From contig CAMHTW010000017.1 of NCBI GenBank assembly GCA_946188165.1, forward strand, positions 1-60,423: a stretch of 60,423 nucleotides of DNA. Direction: 5' to 3'. Of this stretch, positions 43,021 through 49,859 are shown piece by piece. Every line of letters begins with the position of its first letter. The first letter of the stretch is position 1. The DNA comes from an uncultured Prevotella sp. (lineage in GTDB: Bacteria > Bacteroidota > Bacteroidia > Bacteroidales > Bacteroidaceae). The notes beneath the pieces are model-generated. The model searched no databases, was not told the origin of the DNA, and worked only from the letters and a program-made list of their open reading frames with translations. The position numbers and the translations under genes are program-made.

Positions 43021-43323
43021 CTATTCGTTATGCATGTTCTGCGCATGACATGCATCAACAATGATGATTGTATCATCCTCTATGGTGTATGCAAAATACC
43101 AGGTATCTGTATTGGCCATATTCATCCCTAACCATCGTGTGATGGTTGGTTGTCTCCTCAATAGCGTACGTTCAATCTGATACATAGAATCGATGGCATC
43201 ATCGATATTCTTGTGCATTAATCCTTCGGAATAGGTGTGCCTATACTTTAACGCCACATGGTAATAGAATGCATATATCTCTTCATAGCACTGACGGCTA
43301 ATCTCGTATTTATATACGATCAT
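43021..43323 (-). CDS. RelE/ParE-family toxin
   Basis: A 100-residue toxin: KYEISRQCYEEIYAFYYHVA and the C-terminal DTWYFAYTIEDDTIIIVDACH match ParE/RelE-type ribosome- or gyrase-targeting toxins. A 39-residue gene overlaps its start by 4 bp (ATGA), the classical antitoxin-first order. Followed by terminators at 42945-43008. Confidence 0.82.
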   Translation of the reverse strand: MIVYKYEISRQCYEEIYAFYYHVALKYRHTYSEGLMHKNIDDAIDSMYQIERTLLRRQPTITRWLGMNMANTDTWYFAYTIEDDTIIIVDACHAQNMHNE

Positions 43324-43439
43324 GGCTTAGCGTAAACCTCCTTTACCATCTGATGAAGAAGCTGACGTGCCGTTTCCAAATCCATTGTTTCTGTATCTGT
43401 CACTGAAACAACATTGTTTTCTAATTCATCGTACTTCAT
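43320..43439 (-). CDS. 39-residue antitoxin candidate
   Basis: ATG at 43439 to TGA at 43320-43322. The product reads MKYDELENNVVSVTDTETMD and continues to a helical end with LLHQMVKEVYAKP. It overlaps the toxin start by ATGA and has a -7 box 24 bp upstream. An antitoxin this short would have only the toxin-binding part and no DNA-binding domain. Confidence 0.65.
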   Translation of the reverse strand: MKYDELENNVVSVTDTETMDLETARQLLHQMVKEVYAKP

Positions 43440-43462
43440 AACCAATTAGTTTATTACGACTG

Positions 43463-43470
43463 CAAAGATA
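43463..43470 (-). promoter_or_regulatory. -7 box TATCTTTG of the first toxin-antitoxin cassette
   Basis: A perfect TAnnTTTG in a spacer fragment (AAGCATTTTTTCTTAAACGA) shared with R1. Confidence 0.65.
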
Positions 43471-43519
43471 AGCATTTTTTCTTAAACGACGTTCATTGTG
43501 AGCTAAAAATTTATCTTTT

Positions 43520-44056
43520 TTATTCAACAATGATGGTTTTCGTGGTAAAATCGGAGTAGACGATGATTTGGACGCCTTTATCGTTGGGGCAACAGGGACG
43601 GCCGGAGAGGTTGTAACGGGCAACCTCCTCGGCATCAACATCGGAGTGATGTCGTTCGATAGCGCTGACGTCAGAGGTCGTAGTCTCGCCATAATAGATG
43701 CCTTGAAGAGAGGTACAGCCTGCAAAGGCATCGTCGCCAATGAAGCTGACTGTTTCAGGCAGGTAGAGTTCGCGGAGATAGGCAGCTCCCTCAAAGGCGC
43801 CACGGGCTATTCGGCGACAGTTCTGATGGACGGTATAGGTGGTGTTTCTGCTGCCTGCAGGATAGCGCACCAGAATCCAGTCCTTGGTGCCCTCATAACC
43901 AACGGCATAGAGCACACCGTCGATGGTTCTGTACTTGTTGACATAGTTGCCATTGATATAGCCAGATGTGAACTTGTCGACCTTCTCAATCTCTTGGGCA
44001 TAGCCTGTTATGCTCATTTCGAAGAGTGCGACTAAAAGTAAAACGACTTTCTTCAT
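43520..44056 (-). CDS. Exported leucine-rich-repeat (BspA-type) protein
   Basis: A 178-residue exported protein: signal peptide MKKVVLLLVALFEMSITGYA, then an N-terminal part with VDKFTSGYINGNYVNKYRTI, an LRR_5/BspA unit (RRIARGAFEGAAYLRELYLP, FIGDDAFAGCTSLQGIYYG) and a C-terminal ~35 residues (ARYNLSGRPCCPNDKGVQII) that look like a type IX secretion signal. BspA-type repeats mediate surface adhesion in Bacteroidales. It lies 7 bp after the 44064-44474 lipoprotein. Confidence 0.78.
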   Translation of the reverse strand: MKKVVLLLVALFEMSITGYAQEIEKVDKFTSGYINGNYVNKYRTIDGVLYAVGYEGTKDWILVRYPAGSRNTTYTVHQNCRRIARGAFEGAAYLRELYLPETVSFIGDDAFAGCTSLQGIYYGETTTSDVSAIERHHSDVDAEEVARYNLSGRPCCPNDKGVQIIVYSDFTTKTIIVE

Positions 44057-44063
44057 ACTTATG

Positions 44064-44474
44064 TTATCTGCGTTTGGTCAGCGTGTAACGTCCAAAAGAA
44101 TCCCTGACATAGAGTTCTGGAAACAGGTAGCCTTCGATATTAAGGGAGATATTATTGCGGCCTTTGGAAAAACGAAGCGTACTGCCATAGTAAGCATAGC
44201 TGAAAGTTTCTGTAAACCAGGCGGTATCATGTTCCTTGGCCATTGTGATATCAGCCTTGCCATTCGACATGAACACAATCTGCTTGAACTCATAGCCTGC
44301 AATGACCATCTGATAGTCACACTGCCAAGTGCCAATAAGCTTATCAGCATAGAATCCATCACCCGTGTTTTGTTTACGCAGCTGGGCACGATCCAAGTCG
44401 TCCAGATAAGGACACTCACAAGATGCTAGCAACATAGCTGACATCATTAACAATAAAACTTTTCTGTAATTCAT
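44064..44474 (-). CDS. Small lipoprotein
   Basis: A 136-residue lipoprotein (MNYRKVLLLMMSAMLLASC lipobox). The mature part contains CPYLDDLDRAQLRKQNTGDG and a lipocalin-like strand region (GTWQCDYQMVIAGYEFKQIV, FSYAYYGSTLRFSKGRNNI). Start at 44474 from a TATCTTTG promoter at 44502-44509; the open frame four codons earlier is not needed. Function unknown. Pairs with the LRR gene downstream. Confidence 0.72.
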   Translation of the reverse strand: MNYRKVLLLMMSAMLLASCECPYLDDLDRAQLRKQNTGDGFYADKLIGTWQCDYQMVIAGYEFKQIVFMSNGKADITMAKEHDTAWFTETFSYAYYGSTLRFSKGRNNISLNIEGYLFPELYVRDSFGRYTLTKRR

Positions 44475-44501
44475 AATTGCCATCATTTAAAAGGTTTGTG
44501 G

Positions 44502-44509
44502 CAAAGATA
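44502..44509 (-). promoter_or_regulatory. -7 box TATCTTTG of the lipoprotein/LRR cassette
   Basis: A perfect TAnnTTTG on the minus strand, 27 bp before the start at 44474. Confidence 0.65.
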
Positions 44510-44532
44510 CGAAAGAAAGACAGAAGAAAAAA

Positions 44533-44551
44533 GAAATGGCGTGACCATTTC
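44533..44551 (-). terminator. Terminator of the kinase cassette
   Basis: GAAATGG (44533-44539)/CCATTTC (44545-44551), followed on the minus strand by TTTTTTC. It is related in sequence to the terminators in R1 and R2. Confidence 0.68.
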
Positions 44552-44567
44552 TTCCATTTAGCAAATA

Positions 44568-45806
44568 TTACTGATTCTGCCCGTTTTCGCGCATTCTGTT
44601 GAAGACATAAGCGACAAGATTCTGGAAACGGCCCTCAATATCCTGACGAATGATGCTTTCAGGGATGTCAGGGTACTTCTTGACAAGCTGATTGCCTATC
44701 TGGATGGTCTGATTATGGAACGCTGTAGAGACTTCTGCCCAAGCCCTGCCAGTTGTTGGTGAAGGGAAAACGGAATCGCAGAATATTGCAATAGTGGATT
44801 GATAAGCTTGGTCTATCAAACGGTCCATCTCTTCCTTAATATCAGGGGATGATGGTTTGGGCTGAGTGGTCTTGACAGGAGCGGGTGTGGAAGCGGAAAC
44901 AGGAGCGGAAACGGGTTTGGGTGTGTGTAAAGATACTGTGTCCTTTGGTTGGGAAGTGGTATTTTGCTTCTCATGAACAAGGGTGTCTTTTGGCACTTCC
45001 GGGGTTATGACATGCGTAGGTTGCTGCTGACGCAGAGACAACATCCAAACGACCAAAGCTATAAGCAATACAACGATGACAACTGCCAGCCAATAAAAGT
45101 GGCGACGAGTATGGATAAGAGCAGTCTGGATATCGTCGACAGACTGATAACGAGCTGCAGGATTCGCCTCTGTACAACGGGCTATCACCTTATTATATAT
45201 AGAGTGATGTGGTAGCACTTCAAGGATTCTGCCTATTGCGTAGATGTCTGTACGAACATCAACAGACTGGCCTGCCAATTGCTCTGGGGCAGCAAAGCCA
45301 TCGGAATGGCCTGTCGTATCTTGGAAAGCATCTGTGCAACAACAGCCCAGATCAATGAGCTTGACGTCATGATTGATACGAGTGAGTAGAATGTTGTCAG
45401 GCTTCAGGTCAAGGTGCAGCACTTGATGGCTATGCAAGTACCCCACTACATCCAACAACTGGCGGATGAACTTATCTGTATTTTTACGATTCTTGAAATA
45501 ATCAGGATTGCTGGCAATGCGTTGTGAAAGGGTCTCACCATCGACATACTCCATCAGAATACTGTCACCATCAAGCGAGAGATAGCGCACCAAATGAGGA
45601 TGCTCCAGCTGATAGCCCGTCTCAAACTCCTTGTGCAGGGCTTCCTGATAGCGAATATCCCCTGCTAGTTCAGGTTTCAGACGCTTCAGAAAATGCAGCT
45701 TTCCATAGAGCTTCACACGAAAGGTGTCGCAAGTGGCACCCTGCGCTTCCAATTGCTCGATGGTATCGAAACGTGGCTTACTATCGGAGAACTGTGAAGA
45801 ATCCAC
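44568..45806 (-). CDS. Eukaryotic-like Ser/Thr protein kinase
   Basis: A 412-residue membrane kinase. The N-terminal domain (residues 15-230) has the ATP-binding Lys at 41 (HFLKRLKPE), catalytic loop HLDLKPDN (131-138; Leu replaces the usual Arg, so non-RD type), DLG (152-154 instead of DFG), APE (173-175) and DIYAIG (187-192). A TM helix (~236-257, YWLAVVIVVLLIALVVWML) is followed by an extracytoplasmic Pro/Ser/Thr/Lys linker and a ~90-residue helical domain. It lies 36 bp after a regulator-like gene. Substrates unknown; a link to the tubulin operon is possible but unproven. Confidence 0.88.
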   Translation of the reverse strand: MDSSQFSDSKPRFDTIEQLEAQGATCDTFRVKLYGKLHFLKRLKPELAGDIRYQEALHKEFETGYQLEHPHLVRYLSLDGDSILMEYVDGETLSQRIASNPDYFKNRKNTDKFIRQLLDVVGYLHSHQVLHLDLKPDNILLTRINHDVKLIDLGCCCTDAFQDTTGHSDGFAAPEQLAGQSVDVRTDIYAIGRILEVLPHHSIYNKVIARCTEANPAARYQSVDDIQTALIHTRRHFYWLAVVIVVLLIALVVWMLSLRQQQPTHVITPEVPKDTLVHEKQNTTSQPKDTVSLHTPKPVSAPVSASTPAPVKTTQPKPSSPDIKEEMDRLIDQAYQSTIAIFCDSVFPSPTTGRAWAEVSTAFHNQTIQIGNQLVKKYPDIPESIIRQDIEGRFQNLVAYVFNRMRENGQNQ

Positions 45807-45842
45807 TTTTTAAATTGATAATTGATAATTGAAAATTGATAA
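45807..45842. repeat. AATTGATAATTGA junction repeat
   Basis: Four AATTGATAATTGA-type units fill the gap between the kinase and regulator-like genes. Confidence 0.75.
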
Positions 45843-46394
45843 TTAGATGACTGCTATAGAGGAGAGGCCAGAAACGTTGCCAGCCGTAAACTGTCCCAAC
45901 GACTCACCATTGCGCCAGACATTAAGCACCAAAAGCGGATGATGGAGTACGAAAATCTGAATCTCCACTTCATCATCTGTTTGCAGTTTGCTGTTCTGGC
46001 TATCAATAATCTTATAACGCTGATTGCCAAGATACTGCATTCTAACCAACCTGTCTGGCAGATAGGTAATCTCTATACAAGCATTGACAGGCAAATCTGC
46101 AGAACGGACTTCTTCATCAGGACTGTCAAAGCCGGAGTTGCCCGCATCTTCTATTTTCATCAGTTCCTCCCAGTGGGCATAGCCCAGATAGCGTGCAATA
46201 GCATCAAGCGTACTGGTATGGGGCGTCCTTTCATCTTGAGCAAAGCCCACAAGGCGTTTCAACGTGGTTGCCCCAATGCGTACCCCCGTCTTGCTCTGGA
46301 TGTCGAGCGACAAGAACTCACAGTCCGAAGGCAGACGCAAGTCACTGCCCGACTTCGCCTTCAACATTTGTACAATATGAAAAGGTAACTTCAT
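45843..46394 (-). CDS. Regulator-like protein with DNA-binding-like N-terminus
   Basis: A 183-residue protein. Residues ~15-75 (DLRLPSDCEFLSLDIQSKTG, GATTLKRLVGFAQDERTPHT, LDAIARYLGYAHWEEL) match a Bacteroidetes helix-turn-helix-like module often seen near kinases. The C-terminal part (~90-180) is beta-rich (VNACIEITYLPDRLVRMQYL, IQIFVLHHPLLVLNVWRNG). The start at 46394 follows the TACTTTTG box at 46413-46420; the frame is open seven codons upstream. It likely controls or accompanies the kinase. Confidence 0.65.
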   Translation of the reverse strand: MKLPFHIVQMLKAKSGSDLRLPSDCEFLSLDIQSKTGVRIGATTLKRLVGFAQDERTPHTSTLDAIARYLGYAHWEELMKIEDAGNSGFDSPDEEVRSADLPVNACIEITYLPDRLVRMQYLGNQRYKIIDSQNSKLQTDDEVEIQIFVLHHPLLVLNVWRNGESLGQFTAGNVSGLSSIAVI

Positions 46395-46412
46395 TGTGAG
46401 CTGTATTTTTTG

Positions 46413-46420
46413 CAAAAGTA
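46413..46420 (-). promoter_or_regulatory. -7 box TACTTTTG of the regulator/kinase cassette
   Basis: On the minus strand inside the GTGAGCTGTATTTTTTGC spacer unit, 18 bp before the start. Confidence 0.55.
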
Positions 46421-46555
46421 GTCATTTTTTCTTAAATTGGGTCACTTTTCCACAACATTTTCTTCTATTTCTTTCGTACCCACCTCTTTGACAACGTTTC
46501 ATTCAGCTAAAAGGACGGGCCAAAAGTCGAATCAAAAGGAAATCCTAGCACAAAA

Positions 46556-46576
46556 AAAGAAGTCAGCGCGGACTTC
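46556..46576 (-). terminator. Terminator of the second toxin cassette
   Basis: GAAGTC (46559-46564)/GACTTC (46571-46576), followed on the minus strand by TTTTTTTG. It lies 7 bp after the toxin stop codon. Confidence 0.78.
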
Positions 46577-46582
46577 TCTTTA

Positions 46583-46903
46583 TTACTTTATTCTATTAGT
46601 CAATTTAGCAGGATCCCGTCTCATATCCCAAATATCTGCTATATGAACCGTATCCGTTGTTTCATTATAATAGTAAATCAACTTGAAACGACCTATAATA
46701 TGGCGGGCTCGATAGTGTTTCTTCCTGTCTTTCAGTAAAGGCTCTGGATAACCTATTTCTGGAAACCGCTCTAAATCTTTATTGATAGATGCTACCGTAG
46801 CTGCAAAATTGTTTGCGGTTGTCTCACCAAACTCTATAAAACCTTTAACCAGATATCTGAAGAGTTCATTCTCTGCCCTCTTCTGCCATTTTATTTGAGC
46901 CAT
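46583..46903 (-). CDS. RelE/ParE-family toxin
   Basis: A 106-residue toxin of the ParE/RelE superfamily (IKWQKRAENELFRYLVKGFI, RFPEIGYPEPLLKDRKKHYR, RHIIGRFKLIYYYNETTDTV). Its start overlaps the antitoxin gene by 13 bp. Confidence 0.88.
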   Translation of the reverse strand: MAQIKWQKRAENELFRYLVKGFIEFGETTANNFAATVASINKDLERFPEIGYPEPLLKDRKKHYRARHIIGRFKLIYYYNETTDTVHIADIWDMRRDPAKLTNRIK

Positions 46904-47217
46904 AATAATTCTTTCCTGAAACCAGCCATCATTTCGTCAAAAGACTTTCCTTCGCCACGCTCGATTTCTTCTTCAGCCTCATCTATGCGAGCATTGAGCT
47001 CCTCCATTGTGTAAGGTTGCTGATTGTCATTCAGTTCTTCAAAATTGTTAAGGCCATCTTCATTCGTGTCATACAAATATCTGACAAGACAATGCTTGTC
47101 TTCTCGGCTTAGGTTTTGAACCTCATTCAACAATCCGCTATTACGCAAATCTGCGCTCATGCCATAAGTCATGGCTATGGGCTCACTGGCCATATCTTTA
47201 TGTGTATTATCGTTCAT
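46891..47217 (-). CDS. Antitoxin of the second cassette
   Basis: A 108-residue protein with a Glu-rich C-terminal toxin-binding helix (YTMEELNARIDEAEEEIERG, then KSFDEMMAGFRKELLW) and an N-terminal part with GLLNEVQNLSREDKHCLVRYL. The start MNDNTHKD at 47217 fits the promoter at 47241-47248. It reads into the toxin with a 13-bp overlap. Confidence 0.82.
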   Translation of the reverse strand: MNDNTHKDMASEPIAMTYGMSADLRNSGLLNEVQNLSREDKHCLVRYLYDTNEDGLNNFEELNDNQQPYTMEELNARIDEAEEEIERGEGKSFDEMMAGFRKELLWLK

Positions 47218-47240
47218 CTTACTATTACAATATCTGCTTG

Positions 47241-47248
47241 CAAAGATA
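47241..47248 (-). promoter_or_regulatory. -7 box TATCTTTG of the second toxin-antitoxin cassette
   Basis: A perfect TAnnTTTG in the R4-associated AAGCATTTTTTCTTAATCG spacer. Confidence 0.65.
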
Positions 47249-47275
47249 AGCATTTTTTCTTAATCGAGTTGCCTT

Positions 47276-47450
47276 GTGAGCTGTATTTTTTGCAAAAGCA
47301 GTGTTTTTTTCTTAAAATGGGTCACTTTTCCACAACATTTTCTTCTATTTCTTTTGCGGACGGACCAAAAGTCGAATCAAAAGGAAATCCCAACACAAAA
47401 AAAGAAGTCAGCGTGGACTTCCTTTGTTACTTTATTCTTTGTTGCAAATT
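47276..47450. repeat. Spacer repeat R4 (copy of R3)
   Basis: See R3 at 46396-46592. Identity is near-complete over the shared ~120 bp, with the 28-bp insertion absent here. Confidence 0.88.
47396..47421 (-). terminator. Terminator in R4
   Basis: GAAGTC (47404-47409)/GACTTC (47416-47421) with a minus-strand T7 run, 77 bp after the 47498-47728 stop. Confidence 0.7.
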
Positions 47451-47497
47451 TGGGCAACAAACTCCTTAATCTTGATTACAGACAATCTGGGCCAGTG

Positions 47498-47728
47498 TCA
47501 AGGACGATTCGTCTCATAGCGATAAGGAGTACGCATATGTTCTTCACCCCATTCCTCAATAGTGTCATTGTTTATGACACCATCATTCCATAAAGCATCA
47601 ATGGCTTTCTGAGCTTTGCTGGCAAAATAACGTGCCAACATATCCTTGAACTCATTCAAATCAGACTCAGATTTGATGCTATTGATAGCATTCATGAGCT
47701 CCATCTGTGCTATTTGACTATACGACAT
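47498..47728 (-). CDS. Orphan antitoxin-like protein
   Basis: A 76-residue protein (MSYSQIAQMELMNAINSIKS, LARYFASKAQKAIDALWNDG, WGEEHMRTPYRYETNRP) of a type frequent in Bacteroidales, usually next to RelE-like toxins and sometimes misnamed dephospho-CoA kinase. No toxin gene is adjacent here. The C-terminal EEHMRTPYR is the conserved end. Confidence 0.7.
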   Translation of the reverse strand: MSYSQIAQMELMNAINSIKSESDLNEFKDMLARYFASKAQKAIDALWNDGVINNDTIEEWGEEHMRTPYRYETNRP

Positions 47729-47751
47729 ATTTTATTCCTTTTCTAATATAT

Positions 47752-47957
47752 TGCAAAGATAAGCATTTTTTCTTAATCGAGTTGCCTTGTGAGCTGTATT
47801 TTTTGCAAAAGTAGTCATTTTTTCTTTATTTCTGCCACTTCTTATTGATTTTTCTTTCATATTTCCCTTGTTTTATTATGTATGACACTGTTTTCGGATG
47901 CGAAGTTAAGGAATTAAAAAGAAAAATGGAAGAAACGACGCGACCATTTCTTCCATT
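47752..47957. repeat. Spacer repeat R2 (copy of R1)
   Basis: Near-identical to 42773-42979. R1 and R2 bracket 4.8 kb holding five cassettes and could recombine to excise them. Confidence 0.92.
47754..47761 (-). promoter_or_regulatory. -7 box TATCTTTG of the orphan antitoxin cassette
   Basis: A perfect TAnnTTTG at the R2 end, 25 bp before the start. Confidence 0.62.
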
Positions 47958-47958
47958 T
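47924..47958 (-). terminator. Terminator of the DUF3990 cassette
   Basis: AAATGGAAGAAA (47924-47935)/TTTCTTCCATTT (47947-47958), 12-bp perfect stem with T-rich minus-strand continuation. Confidence 0.7.
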
Positions 47959-47977
47959 TGCAATTATTGGGAATGAC

Positions 47978-48187
47978 TTATTTTAAATCCTCATATAGTG
48001 CAACAGGGCCTAAATGCCAATATTTTGTTTCTTCATTCTCTAAATGGCGGTATGTGTCTGATGCATATATTTCCTTAACAGCATCAGCTATGCTGACATG
48101 CTTGTCCTCAGAAAGCATGTCTGCCATCCAACTAATTTTAGAAGGAAGGAAAAGGTACAGATTATCCTGTGTCACATTTAGATTCAT
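47978..48187 (-). CDS. Small protein paired with DUF3990
   Basis: A 69-residue protein (LYLFLPSKISWMADMLSEDK, SIADAVKEIYASDTYRHL, WHLGPVALYEDL). It overlaps the DUF3990 gene by 4 bp (ATGA). It resembles the short helical proteins that accompany DUF3791/DUF3990 genes but is not assigned by eye. Confidence 0.68.
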   Translation of the reverse strand: MNLNVTQDNLYLFLPSKISWMADMLSEDKHVSIADAVKEIYASDTYRHLENEETKYWHLGPVALYEDLK

Positions 48188-48669
48188 AACGTCACCTCCT
48201 TTGCTTCAATAAATGTCAAATATTGTAATGATAATGGTGTATGGAATAGATACTGATCGACTAATTTGTAAGTTTTCAATTCACGAATCAGTTCCTGTTT
48301 GTCCAACACACCACCTTCGAAAAGAGCAAAAGCAGCATAAACCCTATCATTGGCAACTGGGCCATAGACTATATCATAATCGTGCATAAAACCTTTAACC
48401 GTGCGGTTCTGATGTACAAAATCTACCCATTCCTCTGTTGGCTCATAAAACAAGAGACTGTTCATCTTTCTTAATGCAGAGTCGTCGAATTCATACACAT
48501 TGACATACCCTTGAGGAGCCTTCATCTCCTTGGCTCTTCTTTTAACCCAATTTTCCGCTTGCTCTTGAGAAGTGGTTGCATAGAAGCCCTTGCCATAATC
48601 AAGCGTATGGTCAGATTCGCGAATTTCAGGCTTATCAACCTGCTCTAAACTACCATGATATAGTTTCAT
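48184..48669 (-). CDS. DUF3990 protein, ADP-ribosyltransferase-like
   Basis: A 161-residue protein. The N-terminal KLYHGSLEQVDKPEIRESDH and GKGFYATTSQEQAENWVKRR, with the central YDIVYGPVANDRVYAAFALF, fit DUF3990, a family thought to share the ADP-ribosyltransferase fold (H-Y-[E/x] type). The His in YHGS and Tyr in GFYATT are in the expected order. It overlaps its upstream and downstream small genes by 4 bp each, a tight three-gene unit typical of toxin-antitoxin-like modules. Confidence 0.8.
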   Translation of the reverse strand: MKLYHGSLEQVDKPEIRESDHTLDYGKGFYATTSQEQAENWVKRRAKEMKAPQGYVNVYEFDDSALRKMNSLLFYEPTEEWVDFVHQNRTVKGFMHDYDIVYGPVANDRVYAAFALFEGGVLDKQELIRELKTYKLVDQYLFHTPLSLQYLTFIEAKEVTL

Positions 48670-48890
48670 GCGACCTCTCCTTTCCTTAAATTGATAAACT
48701 CATCAATGTCTTCCAAAATCCATTGTCGGCTTTGCGAGTGAAGTGGTTCAAAGTGCTCTTCAAGGTATTCAAGCACACCATATTGGCCGAAAATCTTTGC
48801 AACTTCAGCTCCAGGCAAATGTTTAGCCTCCTTGTATTGCTCAATACAAAAGGACAAGAAATAGCCGATGTCTAAGTTCTTTTTGTTCAT
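48666..48890 (-). CDS. DUF3791 protein
   Basis: A 74-residue protein (DIGYFLSFCIEQYKEAKHLP, YGVLEYLEEHFEPLHSQSRQ, LEDIDEFINLRKGEV) with the DUF3791 pattern of a short helical protein with the H(T/S)QS motif. It overlaps the DUF3990 gene by ATGA and has a promoter box 9 bp upstream. Confidence 0.82.
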   Translation of the reverse strand: MNKKNLDIGYFLSFCIEQYKEAKHLPGAEVAKIFGQYGVLEYLEEHFEPLHSQSRQWILEDIDEFINLRKGEVA

Positions 48891-48898
48891 ATCATTGG

Positions 48899-48906
48899 CA
48901 AAGATA
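48899..48906 (-). promoter_or_regulatory. -7 box TATCTTTG of the DUF3990 cassette
   Basis: A perfect TAnnTTTG 9 bp before the start codon, so a near-leaderless transcript. The adjacent AACGACGTTCATTGTGAGCT is the array spacer word. Confidence 0.6.
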
Positions 48907-48979
48907 AAAAAAATTTAGCAAACGACGTTCATTGTGAGCTAAAAATTTTATTATTTTTATTTATCCCTGCATTATAGCC

Positions 48980-48996
48980 ATCCCTTAGCAAGGGAT
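48980..48996. repeat. Small perfect hairpin ATCCCTT/AAGGGAT
   Basis: A 7-bp stem with a 3-base loop. The surrounding 48907-49215 is AT-rich and otherwise featureless to the eye. Confidence 0.55.
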
Positions 48997-49217
48997 TCTA
49001 AATGCAAAAATAGTGATTATTTACTGATTTGGGGGGCATTTCCTGGGGGATATCAGATGTCGGACGAGTACTTGTCTTTTTCGAAATGGATGTCCCTGTA
49101 GAGTTCTGGTTTTCTAGAAAATTGCAAAATATTGGCAGAAAAAGTGAAAAAATCATTCAATTTTCATTTGAAAAACATCGAAAATAAGTAAAGAGAATAT
49201 TAGAAATTTCAAAATCT

Positions 49218-49341
49218 AGTGACATATGACATAAATCGAAAGTATTTTATTATATTTCAATATATTACAAAATTACTTAGTGACATAATAGTGACATATA
49301 AACGACATAGAAGTGACATAAAAACGACATAATAGTGGCAT
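49218..49341 (+). repeat. Iteron array 1, 11-bp periodic GTGACATA
   Basis: GACATA cores begin at 49282, 49293, 49304, 49315 and 49326, exactly 11 bp apart (GTGACATA or CGACATA), with a degenerate GGCAT at 49337 and two further copies at 49220-49233. One helical turn spacing puts all sites on the same DNA face. Confidence 0.9.
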
Positions 49342-49433
49342 CATTGAGTATAATAAGCATATAATGTGCGCATAGTAAGCTAGCAGATAGAAAGATATTG
49401 GGTTGCAACTTGAAAGACTATGAGTAGTTGTGT

Positions 49434-49514
49434 AATTCTCTAGAGAATTCAAGCGTTAGTAGGCCTCTAACGATTGAGGAGATTAGTGCATACCGTTCAA
49501 TTCTCTAGAGAATT
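49434..49514. repeat. Two identical 16-bp palindromes
   Basis: AATTCTCTAGAGAATT occurs at 49434-49449 and again at 49499-49514, 65 bp apart. A near-palindrome with core AGGCCT (about 49454-49472) lies between. Confidence 0.9.
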
Positions 49515-49637
49515 TATTAACAAGGCATAATCTGAGACAGTGGAAGCACTAATGACGCGATGAGCGAGTATACTAGTCGACAGTCAGCAGCCATAAGAGT
49601 AGTAAAAGTGGCAATAAATAGGGAAAAATGCTAGATT

Positions 49638-49749
49638 TATGTCGGATATATGTCGCTTATATGTCACTTTTATGTCACTAAGTGGTATATAAATAACCGA
49701 GTAATTATCTGATAATCAAATAATAACAAAAGTATTATGTCACTATGTC
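49638..49749 (-). repeat. Iteron array 2, opposite orientation
   Basis: TATGTC cores start at 49638, 49649, 49660 and 49671, again 11 bp apart, and two more at 49736 and 49744. They are the reverse complement of array 1, so the two arrays face each other across the palindromes. Confidence 0.9.
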
Positions 49750-49779
49750 ACTAGAAATGAAGAAAATCAATGAAAAAGT

Positions 49780-49811
49780 TTTGGATATGTGCTATTTTTT
49801 ATGTATCTTTG
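49780..49811 (+). promoter_or_regulatory. Promoter of the primase-helicase gene
   Basis: TTTG (49780-49783), 20-bp spacer, TATCTTTG (49804-49811). The last iterons end 31 bp upstream, so a protein bound there could control it. Confidence 0.78.
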
Positions 49812-49859
49812 CAGTCAAATTGAAACAAGATTATCATCATAATAAGAAAAAACTGAGAT

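Larger units (their letters stand above)
46396..46592. repeat. Spacer repeat R3 (related to R4 at 47276-47450)
   Basis: R3 and R4 share TGGGTCACTTTTCCACAACA, CAAAAGTCGAATCAAAAGGA and GAAGTCAGCG. R3 has 28 extra bases in the middle. Their left ends are the same GTGAGCTGTATTTTTTGC unit as in R1 and R2. Confidence 0.88.

Noticed and set aside
49218..49749. CRISPR-like repeats
   Set aside because: Units are 6-8 bp at 11-bp period with no constant spacer, which fits iterons.
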